Positions 6,420 to 14,092 of a DNA stretch of 20,003 nucleotides are shown one piece after another. A program made the position numbers and the translations under genes. This DNA comes from Candidatus Aminicenantes bacterium RBG_13_64_14 (GTDB lineage Bacteria; Acidobacteriota; Aminicenantia; Aminicenantales; Saccharicenantaceae). The stretch is taken from assembly GCA_001773855.1 (NCBI GenBank), contig MEXZ01000106.1, forward strand, positions 6,755 to 26,757, read 5' to 3'. Each line of letters opens with the position of its first letter. The first letter of the stretch is position 1. The notes below the pieces were generated by a model that ran no database searches, had not been told where the DNA came from, and saw nothing but the letters and a program-made list of their open reading frames with translations.

Positions 6420-8492
6420 CTATTTTTGACCGGCGCGCTTTCTCGTTTTTTCCTCCAGGGCCTTGATCGCAGGCTGGTCGGGAACGAGCGAAAGCGACTT
6501 CTGGAGGAGGGGCAGGGCTTTTTCCGGGCGATCGAGGGCCAGGTGGCATTCGGCCGCCAGGTTCAGGACCGGGACTTCGGTCGCTTCGGCCATGAGCTTT
6601 TCGAGATAGGTCAGGGCGGAATTCCAGTCCTTCAGGGCGGCGTAGTCGAGGGCAATGACCTTGGCCGCCTCCCGGTCGGGCGCCCGCTCGTGAAGCGGCA
6701 GGGCGTGGCCGAGCGATTCCTTGAAGCGCCCGAGGCCGTAGAGCGACTTGGCCAGTAGCAGGTGTGAATCGGCATCGTCCTTCTGCCGAAGGACCTTCTC
6801 GAAGGTGTCCCTCGCGCGTTCGTAGTCCCCGGCCAGGAAATGCTGGGAGCCGAGGACCTTGAGGTGCTCGGGGCTGGGGAACGGCCCGTGCAGGCGGGCG
6901 TAAACCCACGGGATAACCGGGACGGCCTGGGAGAGGACGACGAAATTCTCCTTCTGCGCGAGGAGCGTCCGTCCGTCCGCGGATCGGACCGAGATCTCCG
7001 CCCGGTAGTAGCCGGGCTTGACGTCCTTTAGGGGGACGGTCCCCGAGACGAGGAGGGTGGCGGGATCACCGGGGTCAACGGCCACATCCGCCAACGGGAA
7101 GGCCCCGACGCTCTGGTTCGCGTCGAGCGAGATGATGTCGAGGACGAATGACGGCGGTCCGCTCAGGCCGAGCTTGTCGAGATTCCAGGCCTGGACGAAG
7201 ACGCCCAGCGTCAAGGCCGTACTGAACTCGTTCCGGGCGCCGACGACATACTGCCAGCCGCCGAAAACGAACGCTTTGAGGTTGTTTTTCTGCGCGGCCG
7301 GGACGGCCTCCCGGGCGTGGAAGATGAGCGGGGCGCTGAGCCCGGCCTGGCCGGCCTCCGGTTCCGCCGGCGTGACGACCCTCGTCTCGAAAGAAGAGAA
7401 GTCCTTGCCCGTTTTGTTCTTCAAGAGGAACAGGGCCCGATGCTCGCCGGGGACGACCGCCAGGAGGTCTTGAAAAGCGAAGCGCTGGCGTTCGTGGGCC
7501 TTATACTGCTCAGGTGTGAGCTTGAGCGGGATCTCTTCGACCTTCTCGAAGACCATCCCGCCGCGGCCGTCCTCGAGCCGCAGGACGAGCTCGAAGCTGG
7601 CGTAGATGGCGCTGCCCTGGGCTCCGAAGTTCATCTTCTCCGGCTCGATCGTCCAGTGGACGAAGGCCTGGCCGCCTTCCCGGAAAACCTTGACCTGGAA
7701 GGCGCTCTGGAGATAATTGTCCGAATATTCCGTCTCGATATAATCCTTGTAGGACATGTAAGACTTGGCGTAGGTGTCCGAGAATTTCTTATCCGCGAGG
7801 CCGCGGACGGAGGCGATGATGGTGTCGGAGGAAAACGAGCCCGAGCCCATCGGTTGTTCGCCGGGCATGTAGCTCAGGGCCGCCGAGGCGAGCTCGGAAT
7901 TCGCTTTCCTGATGGCCTCGAACGCCCGGGAGCGGTTCATGGCCCCCCCCCCCATGATGGGGACGGCCAGCTTCTCCGGGCCATCGACGCCCGGCGAGTA
8001 GAGACGGTAATCGCCGATCCCCTCGGGTTGGTAGAAGATCAGGTAAAAATAATCCGGCAGGCCGTATTCCTGGGCCCCCTTATAGAACCAGAGTTCGAGG
8101 GGCCAAACCTCGGATTGGGTCGTGAAAAAATGGCGCTCGAGCGGCGGCCCGAGGACGAGGTAATAGTAACCCCGGTCGGTCTGGCTCCCCCGTTTCGGCG
8201 AATATCGGCCGAAGTTCTGGTCGGCGAAGCGGACCCGTTCCTCGTACTCTTTCTGGAACTCGTTCGCCGTCGTGTCCGGCAGGGGGTCCCGCACCCGCCA
8301 GAAGAAACGGACGAACTTCTCCCGTTCGGCGTTGGTCTGGAGTTTCTGGAAAACGGCCCGCTCCGTCCGGGTGAGGATCGGGGAAACGTCCTCGAACCAG
8401 GCCTGAAGTTCCGGAGAAAGCTTTTCCGGACCGGCCAGGGCGCCGGCCACGAGGAGGAGCGAAAATGCGACAACAAGCGTTCTGGCCTTCAT
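6420..8492 (-). CDS. Exported GWxTD-like protein with C-terminal TPR repeats
   Basis: A 690-residue exported protein, first gene of the - strand operon. Residues 1-20 are a signal peptide without lipobox. Residues about 25-170 match the GWxTD domain: EKFVRFFWRVRDPLPDTTANEF, then RGSQTDRGYYYLVLGPP. Here the signature reads G-S-Q-T-D (102-106), so the usual Trp is replaced by Ser. A central beta-rich part (about 230-530) contains repeated Ig-like segments. Residues about 545-685 are TPR units (GSQHFLAGDYERARDTFEKV, NLAAECHLALDRPEKALPLL). A run of eleven G on the coding strand (7943-7953) encodes Gly-Gly-Gly within IMGGGAM. The ATG at 8492 has only a weak, closely spaced AGGA; it is chosen because the signal peptide begins exactly there. 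Function unknown; probably a large periplasmic scaffold. Confidence 0.9.
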   Translation of the reverse strand: MKARTLVVAFSLLLVAGALAGPEKLSPELQAWFEDVSPILTRTERAVFQKLQTNAEREKFVRFFWRVRDPLPDTTANEFQKEYEERVRFADQNFGRYSPKRGSQTDRGYYYLVLGPPLERHFFTTQSEVWPLELWFYKGAQEYGLPDYFYLIFYQPEGIGDYRLYSPGVDGPEKLAVPIMGGGAMNRSRAFEAIRKANSELASAALSYMPGEQPMGSGSFSSDTIIASVRGLADKKFSDTYAKSYMSYKDYIETEYSDNYLQSAFQVKVFREGGQAFVHWTIEPEKMNFGAQGSAIYASFELVLRLEDGRGGMVFEKVEEIPLKLTPEQYKAHERQRFAFQDLLAVVPGEHRALFLLKNKTGKDFSSFETRVVTPAEPEAGQAGLSAPLIFHAREAVPAAQKNNLKAFVFGGWQYVVGARNEFSTALTLGVFVQAWNLDKLGLSGPPSFVLDIISLDANQSVGAFPLADVAVDPGDPATLLVSGTVPLKDVKPGYYRAEISVRSADGRTLLAQKENFVVLSQAVPVIPWVYARLHGPFPSPEHLKVLGSQHFLAGDYERARDTFEKVLRQKDDADSHLLLAKSLYGLGRFKESLGHALPLHERAPDREAAKVIALDYAALKDWNSALTYLEKLMAEATEVPVLNLAAECHLALDRPEKALPLLQKSLSLVPDQPAIKALEEKTRKRAGQK

Positions 8493-8505
8493 CTTCCTGG
8501 AAACT

Positions 8506-8534
8506 AAGATAGCATACGCCCGGGGTCAATTCAA
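8506..8534 (-). promoter_or_regulatory. Predicted sigma-70-type promoter of the GWxTD/TPR operon
   Basis: On the - strand TTGAAT (8534-8529) and TATCTT (8511-8506) are separated by 17 bp, and the -10 box is preceded by TGC (extended -10). Each box matches consensus at four of six positions. The -10 box ends 13 bp before the ATG at 8492, so the leader would be only about 7 nt. Confidence 0.45.
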
Positions 8535-8561
8535 ATCGCCCCCGGGACAACGCCCGTTTTC

Positions 8562-8573
8562 GCAAAATTTTGC
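8562..8573. promoter_or_regulatory. 12-bp perfect palindrome in the divergent intergenic region
   Basis: GCAAAATTTTGC is a perfect palindrome about 106-117 bp upstream of the -24 box of the TonB-receptor promoter and about 30 bp upstream of the -35 box of the divergent operon. The distance suits a sigma-54 enhancer-binding-protein site, but short AT-rich palindromes also arise by chance, and only one copy is present. Confidence 0.3.
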
Positions 8574-8678
8574 TTGATATCATCGGTCTTTTTGTATAAC
8601 ATTCAAATAAATGGATGAGCGGATGCTTATCATGATTTTTATTTAATTTATTATCAATGAGATGCATGCAACCTAAAG

Positions 8679-8695
8679 TTGGCATTGAAATTGCT
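8679..8695 (+). promoter_or_regulatory. Predicted sigma-54 (RpoN) promoter of the TonB-dependent receptor gene
   Basis: TTGGCATTGAAATTGCT has GG (8681-8682) and GC (8693-8694) exactly 10 bp apart. With flanking AAG it matches the promoter at 2388-2404 at nearly every position outside three spacer bases. Transcription would start near 8706, giving a leader of about 76 nt. Both predicted leaders also contain GAGGTGGAA near their 5' end (2412-2420 and 8708-8716). Confidence 0.78.
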
Positions 8696-8781
8696 TGGTT
8701 TATAGAGGAGGTGGAAATCGAAAAATCCATAAATCATTCCGGCCAAGAAACAAGGCGTGTAACAACCGAAAGGAGGACTAT

Positions 8782-11517
8782 TTGAGAAACAAGCTTTTAT
8801 CCATCCTGGCGATCACTCTTCTCCTCGCCCCCATCGCCTTCTCCCAATCCAAGGAAACCGGCGCCATCCGCGGCGTCGTGACTGACGAGCAGGGAGGGCC
8901 GCTGCCCGGCGTCAGCGTGACGATCTCGGGCCAAAACCTCATGGGTATCCGGACGTTCCTTACAGACGCCAACGGCGAGTTCCGGTTCCCGGCCCTGCCG
9001 CCCGGCGAATACCAGGTCAAGGCGGAGCTCCAAGGCTTCGGAACGATCGTCCGCGAGAAGATCCGGGTGAACACCACGTCCACCCTGGACATCGACCTCC
9101 AGATGAAGGCCTCGACGATCTCCGAGGAGGTCACGGTCACCGCCAAGTCTCCGACGGTCGACGTCAAGTCCACGGAGACGGCGTCGGTCACGCTGTCGAA
9201 CGAGATCCTCAGGAACGTCCCCAACAACCAGTTCACGGCGAGCATCGTCAACATGGCCCCTGGGGTCACGGACAACGTCGCCTACGGCGCGTCGGCGAAC
9301 ACGGGCATCGCCTACTCCATGGACGGCGTCAACGTCGCCGACCCCGAAGGCGGCTCGGCCTGGGTCTTCTCGGACTACAACATCATCGAGGAGGCCAAGA
9401 TCATGGGCGTCGGCCTGCCCGCCGAATACGGCAACTTCACCGGCGTCATCTTCAACCTGGTGACGAAATCCGGCGGCAACAACTTCTCGGGCCACTTCGA
9501 GTTCGATTTCCAGGGCTACCAGGCCGACTCCAAGTTCTGGCAGGCCCAGAACAACCAAGCCTACCTCACGGACTTCCCCTTGCTGACCTCGCCGAGCTCG
9601 AAGCTCATGGACGTCAACGGGCACCTCGGCGGGCCCATCGTCAAGGACAAGCTTTGGTTCTACCTCGGCGGCCAGTACTACCAGACCAATAACCGCCCGA
9701 CCGGCTTCCCCGAGGATGTTACCTACAAGCAGCCGCGCTTCTTCGCCAAGTTGACCTCCCAGCTGACGCCGACGCTGAACATGAACCTGGCATTCCAGAG
9801 GACCAAGTATCAGGGCGTGAACCGCGGCGCCAACGCCACAACGGCTCCCGAGGCCTGTGTCACCCAGGACTCGCCCGACTGGCTCGTGAGCTTCAGCCTG
9901 ACCAAGATCCTCAGCCCGAAGACCTTCTTCGACCTCAAGGCCAACTACTTCGAGGGCATCTATTATCTCGACCCTGAAGTCGGCTTCGCCACTTACTCCC
10001 ACATCGACTGGGCGAACGACGACTATATCTCCGACAGCGCCGGATACTTCTATTGGGCCGACCGGGCCCGCTTCGGGACCAACGCCAGCTTGACCCACTA
10101 CGCCGAGGACTTCCTCCTCGGCTCCCACGAATTCAAGTTCGGGGCCGAGTTCGAGCGGTCCATGGCCCGGAGCCGCTACGGCTACACCGGCACGGACGGC
10201 GCGCTGGGTGATAATATCAAGTATTACGACTTCTTTGGGCCCTATTATGCCTACCAGTACGCGGGCTACGATACGAACACCCGCTACACCCGCGCGGAGA
10301 TGTTCTTTCAGGATTCCTGGCAGATCGGCAAGAGGCTGAACCTCAGCCTCGGCCTCCGCTACAGCCAGAACTGGGGCGACGTCAAGGGCATCAGCGGGAC
10401 CGTTTTCAAGACGAAGCGGCTGGCTCCCCGCCTGGGTTTCACCTTCGACATCCTCGGCGACAAGTCGACCATCCTCAAAGCCCACTATGGCCACTTCACC
10501 GAGGCCATGCTGACCGCCTACCACGAAATGATGAACCCGACCGCGAACTTCAGTGACTGGGTCTCTTACTACTACGATGGCGCGGCGTGGGGTGAAGAGT
10601 ACCGGGTTGCCCACACCCCTTACTCGATGGACCCCAACATCAAGCACCCCTACATGGCCCAGTTCACAATCGGGATCGAGCGCGAGCTGTTCAAGGACAC
10701 ATCGCTCGGCGTCACCTACATCAACCGGAAGTGGAACGACCTCATCGGACGCTACAACAGAGCCGCCGACTACACCGAACAGGAGGTCTACTCCTCCGAT
10801 CTCGACGAGTACTTCACCGTCTACGAGCAGACGGAGGAAACGCTGGAGGAAACCGATTTCCTTATCACCAACCTCAGAATGGACCCCGTGCTGTTCCCCT
10901 GGATCCTCGATAATCCCTACCGGAAATACGAGGGCATTGAGGTCCTGTTCAACAAGCGCTTCTCCAACCGCTGGCAGTTGCTCGCTTCCTACGTCTACGG
11001 GAAGGCCACCGGGACCATAAACAACAGCTTCGGCAGTGACATCGGCTGGGGCGGAGCTAAGAGCGACCCGAACATCTGGACAAACGCCGAAGGCAATCTC
11101 ACGGGCGACCCGACCCACATGATCAAGATCCAGGGCACCTACATCCTGCCCTTCGACATCAGCTTGACCGGCTACTTCTGGGGCATCACGGGCGACGCCT
11201 GGACGACGCGACTCCGGACGCAGGGGTTCAACCAGGGCCGGATCACGTTCTTCACGGAACGCCGCGGTTCCAATCACTACCCTATGGAGAAGATCCTCAA
11301 CCTGCGCCTCGAGAAGATCTTCACCCTGGCCGACAGGTACCGCCTCGGACTGATGGTCGACGTGTTCAACGTCTTCAACGCCAACACCATCACCTCCTGG
11401 GGCACGCGCATCGGCTATGACTGGAATCCCGGCGATACTCCTTCCACGGACGGGCACAATCTCTTAGCCATCAGCACTCCGCGGCAGGCGCGCGTCGGCG
11501 TCCGGCTGATGTTTTAA
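8782..11517 (+). CDS. TonB-dependent receptor, Oar-like, with N-terminal CarboxypepD_reg domain
   Basis: Outer-membrane beta-barrel receptor/transporter of 911 residues. The start is TTG at 8782, placed by AGGAGG (8771-8776) five bases upstream and by the signal peptide that begins there; an in-frame TTG at 8695 lies inside the promoter and cannot be used. Residues 1-21 form a signal peptide. Residues about 27-108 form the CarboxypepD_reg domain (GVVTDEQGGPLPGVSVTI, TDANGEFRFPALPPGEYQVKAELQGF). A TonB-box-like EEVTVTAK (115-122) and a plug domain (YSMDGVNVADPEGG; VFNLVTKSGG-type motif near 250) precede the barrel. The protein ends ARVGVRLMF, an aromatic-terminal outer-membrane insertion signal. 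The ligand cannot be read from sequence; many such receptors take up glycans or peptides. A strong terminator follows, so the gene forms its own unit. Confidence 0.94.
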   Translation: MRNKLLSILAITLLLAPIAFSQSKETGAIRGVVTDEQGGPLPGVSVTISGQNLMGIRTFLTDANGEFRFPALPPGEYQVKAELQGFGTIVREKIRVNTTSTLDIDLQMKASTISEEVTVTAKSPTVDVKSTETASVTLSNEILRNVPNNQFTASIVNMAPGVTDNVAYGASANTGIAYSMDGVNVADPEGGSAWVFSDYNIIEEAKIMGVGLPAEYGNFTGVIFNLVTKSGGNNFSGHFEFDFQGYQADSKFWQAQNNQAYLTDFPLLTSPSSKLMDVNGHLGGPIVKDKLWFYLGGQYYQTNNRPTGFPEDVTYKQPRFFAKLTSQLTPTLNMNLAFQRTKYQGVNRGANATTAPEACVTQDSPDWLVSFSLTKILSPKTFFDLKANYFEGIYYLDPEVGFATYSHIDWANDDYISDSAGYFYWADRARFGTNASLTHYAEDFLLGSHEFKFGAEFERSMARSRYGYTGTDGALGDNIKYYDFFGPYYAYQYAGYDTNTRYTRAEMFFQDSWQIGKRLNLSLGLRYSQNWGDVKGISGTVFKTKRLAPRLGFTFDILGDKSTILKAHYGHFTEAMLTAYHEMMNPTANFSDWVSYYYDGAAWGEEYRVAHTPYSMDPNIKHPYMAQFTIGIERELFKDTSLGVTYINRKWNDLIGRYNRAADYTEQEVYSSDLDEYFTVYEQTEETLEETDFLITNLRMDPVLFPWILDNPYRKYEGIEVLFNKRFSNRWQLLASYVYGKATGTINNSFGSDIGWGGAKSDPNIWTNAEGNLTGDPTHMIKIQGTYILPFDISLTGYFWGITGDAWTTRLRTQGFNQGRITFFTERRGSNHYPMEKILNLRLEKIFTLADRYRLGLMVDVFNVFNANTITSWGTRIGYDWNPGDTPSTDGHNLLAISTPRQARVGVRLMF

Positions 11518-11540
11518 GCTCAAGCACACCGCAGACGCTC

Positions 11541-11575
11541 AAAGGGCGGCGGGAGAACCCGCCGCCCTTTTTTTT
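11541..11575 (+). terminator. Strong rho-independent terminator after the TonB receptor gene
   Basis: A perfect 13-bp GC-rich stem (11541-11553 with 11558-11570) has a four-base AGAA loop and is followed by eight T residues (11568-11575, three of them part of the stem). It begins 24 bp after the stop codon. Confidence 0.96.
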
Positions 11576-11576
11576 C

Positions 11577-11596
11577 GGGACACAATACCGTGTCCC
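11577..11596. repeat. REP-like hairpin
   Basis: GGGACAC (11577-11583) and GTGTCCC (11590-11596) form a 7-bp stem with loop AATACC, immediately after the terminator T tract. Its GGGACAC/GTGTCCC core resembles the GGGGACAC and GGGGACAGTCCC hairpins at 15854-15890 and 15792-15840. They may belong to one family of short intergenic palindromes. Confidence 0.6.
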
Positions 11597-11608
11597 CCTT
11601 TTTCGTGC

Positions 11609-11614
11609 TAAGAT
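11609..11614 (+). promoter_or_regulatory. Possible extended -10 promoter element of the sulfatase-TPR gene
   Basis: TGC-TAAGAT gives an extended -10 box ending 11 bp before the ATG at 11626. No good -35 hexamer lies at 16-18 bp. No Shine-Dalgarno sequence is visible in the GTGCTCTTCG preceding the ATG. The placement matches the other short-leader promoters in this window. Confidence 0.3.
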
Positions 11615-11625
11615 AGTGCTCTTCG

Positions 11626-13965
11626 ATGGCCAAGAGAAAATTTCCGCTACTGGCCGGGGCCGCCCTCGTCGCCGCCGGGGGCCTCGCCGCCTTCCTCCTC
11701 CTCCGTCCGCGCACGCCGGATTTCGGCCGCCTGCGGGGAGGGCGGGACTACAACGTCATCCTCATCACGGTGGACACGCTCCGGGCCGACAGGGTCGGCT
11801 GCTACGGCGCCGCCCGCGTCGCCACGCCGACCATGGACGCATTCGCCGCCCGGGGAATCCGCTACGAGCACGCCATCTCGCAGACGCCCCTGACCCTGCC
11901 CTCGCACACGACGATCATGACCGGCACGCTGCCCGTCTTCCACGGCGTCCGCGACAACGGCGGCTTCATCGTCCCCTCCGAGCTCGTGACCATGGCCGAA
12001 GCGTTCAAGGCCAAGGGCTACGACACGGCGGCCTTCGTCGCCGCCTACGTGCTCGACTCCAAGTGGGGCCTGAACCAGGGCTTCGACACCTATTTCGACA
12101 AGTTCGACCTGAGCCGCTTCGAGAAGATCTCGCTCGGCGAGGTCCAGCGGCCCGCCAACGAAGTCATCGACGAGGCCCTGAGCTGGATCGACAAGAAGAA
12201 GGACGGCAAGTTCTTCGCCTGGATCCACCTCTACGACCCGCATACCCCGTACGCGCCGCCCGAGCCCTTCAAGAGCGAGTATCCCAACAGTCCCTACCTC
12301 GGCGAGATCGCCTTCACGGACACTCAGCTCGCCCGGCTCTGGGACCACCTCGGCAGCAGCGGCCTCCGCGACAACCTCTTCCTCGTCTTCGCCTCCGACC
12401 ACGGCGAGAGCCTGGGCGAGCACGGCGAGACGACGCACGGCTTCTTCGTCTACCAAGCGGCCCTACATGTACCCCTGATCATCGTCACCCCGTTCCCCGG
12501 GCTCCAGGGAGTGACGTCGGCGGAGACAGTCGGACTGGTCGACGTCATGCCCACAGTGTGCGAGATGGCCGGAATCCCCGTCCCCGCCGAGGTCCAGGGG
12601 AGAAGCCTCGTCCCGTCGTTCTTCGCGCCGGGGGCCGCCGCGGACCGCCTGGCCTACTCGGAGACGTTCTATCCCCGCTACCACTTCGGCTGGTCCGACC
12701 TCCAGAGCGTCCAGGACGGCCGTTTCAAGCTCATCCTCGCCCCGGTGCCCGAGCTCTACGACCTCGACCGGGACCCGGGAGAGGAAAATAACCTCGTCTA
12801 CCTCGAAAAGAAGGTCTTCGAGGACCTCTCCGCCCGGGCCGGGGTCCTCATGGAGGAGGCGGGCCGCAACGCCCTCGAAGTGGACCTGAAAAAAGTGGAC
12901 GAAGAGACCCGGGAGAAGCTAGCTGCCCTCGGCTACGTCGGCTCGTTCACGAACTCCTCGAAGCTCAAGGGCCAGAAGCTGGCCAACCCCAAGGACAAGA
13001 TCGGCGTCTTCAACGCGCTGTCGAAGGCCCGCGAGACGGGCATGGACGGGAATTTCGACGAGGCCGTCCGGACGATCGAGGCCATCATCAAGGAGGACCC
13101 GACGATCGCCGACGCCCATTTCTCGCTCGGGAATATTTTCTCCAAGGCCCGGCGGTTCAAGGAGGCGATCGAAGCCTTCAAGAAGTCCCTCGAGCTCAAG
13201 CCGGACGACTCCTTCGCCGTGATCAACATCGCCAACTCCTACCAGGCCATGGGCCGTTTGGACGAGGCCGAGAAATACGTCCTCGACTTCATGGCCAAGG
13301 GGTTCGACGACTCCCAGCTCTTCTTCCTCCTGGGGAACCTCATGGTCCATCAGAACGAAACCGACAAGGCCGTCTCCTACTTCGAAAAGTGCCTGACCGG
13401 CAATTCCCGGTCGGCGTCGGCCCATAACGCCCTGGCGGCGATCTACCTCAACCGAGAAAGCGGCGGCGACCTCTCCCGGGCGGAAGAGCACCTGAGCGCC
13501 GCCTCGGCCATCAACTCTACGCTCCTGAGCTTGCGCTACAATATGGCCCAGCTCCGCGAGAAGCAGAACCGTCTGGCCGAAGCCGCCGACCTCTACCTCC
13601 AGGAGATCCAGGACTCCCCCAAAAGCTACAAGGCCATCTTCAACCTGTCCCGGGTTTACCGCCTCATGGGGCGCGAGGATGAGGAATTCGACGCCTTGCA
13701 GAAAACGATCGAGGCCGAGCCGGAGTTCCCGATCGCCTATTTCTACCTCGCCCGGATCCATATCCGGCGCGGACAGAACTTCGAGGAAGCCATCGCCCTG
13801 ACGAAAAAGGGGATCGACCTCAAGCCCGCCCCGGCCGACCTGCCGCTGGGCTATTTCCTCCTGGCCGACCTCTATAACCGCGTCGGGGACATCGTCCAGT
13901 CCGAGGAATACGCGAGGAAGGGCCAGGCCGCCGCGGCGGCCGCCGCCGCCCGGGCCAAGAACTGA
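11626..13965 (+). CDS. Membrane-anchored sulfatase-fold hydrolase with C-terminal TPR repeats
   Basis: A 779-residue fusion. Residues 7-26 form one membrane anchor, so the rest probably faces the periplasm. Residues about 42-390 are an alkaline-phosphatase-superfamily/sulfatase domain: NVILITVDTLRADRVGCYG (metal Asp50), the nucleophile loop TLPSHTTIMTG (90-100), DPHTPYAPP (about 204), and FASDHGESLGEHGETTHG (metal Asp258/His259). The C-x-P-x-R motif of formylglycine sulfatases is T-L-P-S-H here, so Thr90 is the likely nucleophile, as in phosphotransferases/phosphodiesterases of this fold; a true sulfatase activity is doubtful. Residues about 465-760 are TPR repeats (FDEAVRTIEAIIKEDP, AHFSLGNIFSKARRFKEAIEAFKKSLELKP). 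The C-terminus is an Ala-rich tail. It stands alone, with no visible ribosome site and no clear terminator. Similar sulfatase-TPR fusions are common in Acidobacteriota-like genomes; the substrate is unknown. Confidence 0.93.
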   Translation: MAKRKFPLLAGAALVAAGGLAAFLLLRPRTPDFGRLRGGRDYNVILITVDTLRADRVGCYGAARVATPTMDAFAARGIRYEHAISQTPLTLPSHTTIMTGTLPVFHGVRDNGGFIVPSELVTMAEAFKAKGYDTAAFVAAYVLDSKWGLNQGFDTYFDKFDLSRFEKISLGEVQRPANEVIDEALSWIDKKKDGKFFAWIHLYDPHTPYAPPEPFKSEYPNSPYLGEIAFTDTQLARLWDHLGSSGLRDNLFLVFASDHGESLGEHGETTHGFFVYQAALHVPLIIVTPFPGLQGVTSAETVGLVDVMPTVCEMAGIPVPAEVQGRSLVPSFFAPGAAADRLAYSETFYPRYHFGWSDLQSVQDGRFKLILAPVPELYDLDRDPGEENNLVYLEKKVFEDLSARAGVLMEEAGRNALEVDLKKVDEETREKLAALGYVGSFTNSSKLKGQKLANPKDKIGVFNALSKARETGMDGNFDEAVRTIEAIIKEDPTIADAHFSLGNIFSKARRFKEAIEAFKKSLELKPDDSFAVINIANSYQAMGRLDEAEKYVLDFMAKGFDDSQLFFLLGNLMVHQNETDKAVSYFEKCLTGNSRSASAHNALAAIYLNRESGGDLSRAEEHLSAASAINSTLLSLRYNMAQLREKQNRLAEAADLYLQEIQDSPKSYKAIFNLSRVYRLMGREDEEFDALQKTIEAEPEFPIAYFYLARIHIRRGQNFEEAIALTKKGIDLKPAPADLPLGYFLLADLYNRVGDIVQSEEYARKGQAAAAAAAARAKN

Positions 13966-13966
13966 G

Positions 13967-14092
13967 CTAGATCTCGAACTTCCGCTCGAGCGAGGCCTTG
14001 CTCCCGTCGGTCGTGTTGGTCACCACAACGCTCAGCGAGCAGGAGCCGGGCCGCGCCGGCGCGAAAGGGCTTGCAATCGCCCGGCGCTTTTT
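13967..14092 (-). pseudogene. Remnant 3' end of a lost gene (Ig-like C-terminus)
   Basis: On the - strand an open frame bounded by stops at 14095-14093 (upstream) and 13969-13967 (TAG) encodes about 41 residues ending SLSVVVTNTTDGSKASLERKFEI. There is no start codon or ribosome site. The pattern (Pro-rich turn, alternating hydrophobic strand, TNTTDG turn, charged strand ending FEI) looks like the last beta-hairpin of the Ig-like C-termini in this window, for example IRKLFEIKV of the GWxTD lipoprotein and ETKVGFEVK of the unknown exported protein. It is best read as the surviving tail of a deleted gene; the PHP-nuclease promoter now sits in its upstream part. Chance coding-like sequence cannot be excluded. 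Confidence 0.5.

Noticed and set aside
8695..8781. In-frame upstream TTG start for the TonB receptor, adding 29 residues
   Set aside because: It lies inside the sigma-54 promoter before the predicted transcription start, and the added residues are hydrophilic and would precede a normal signal peptide.
8711..8785. A 24-codon leader ORF (GTG to TGA) overlapping the receptor start codon
   Set aside because: The ribosome-site-like GAGGAG directly abuts the GTG with no spacing, and the peptide has no regulatory codon run. Overlap with the true start is probably chance.
8797..11457. A very long open frame (886 codons) antisense to the TonB receptor gene
   Set aside because: It is rich in Val, Glu, Asp and Gly with no domain, signal peptide or ribosome site, and it mirrors the codon pattern of the receptor gene. 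High-GC coding DNA commonly produces such antisense frames.
11626..13965. Annotation as a formylglycine-dependent aryl sulfatase
   Set aside because: The required Cys/Ser-x-Pro-x-Arg motif is absent (Thr-Leu-Pro-Ser-His instead), so only the fold is claimed.
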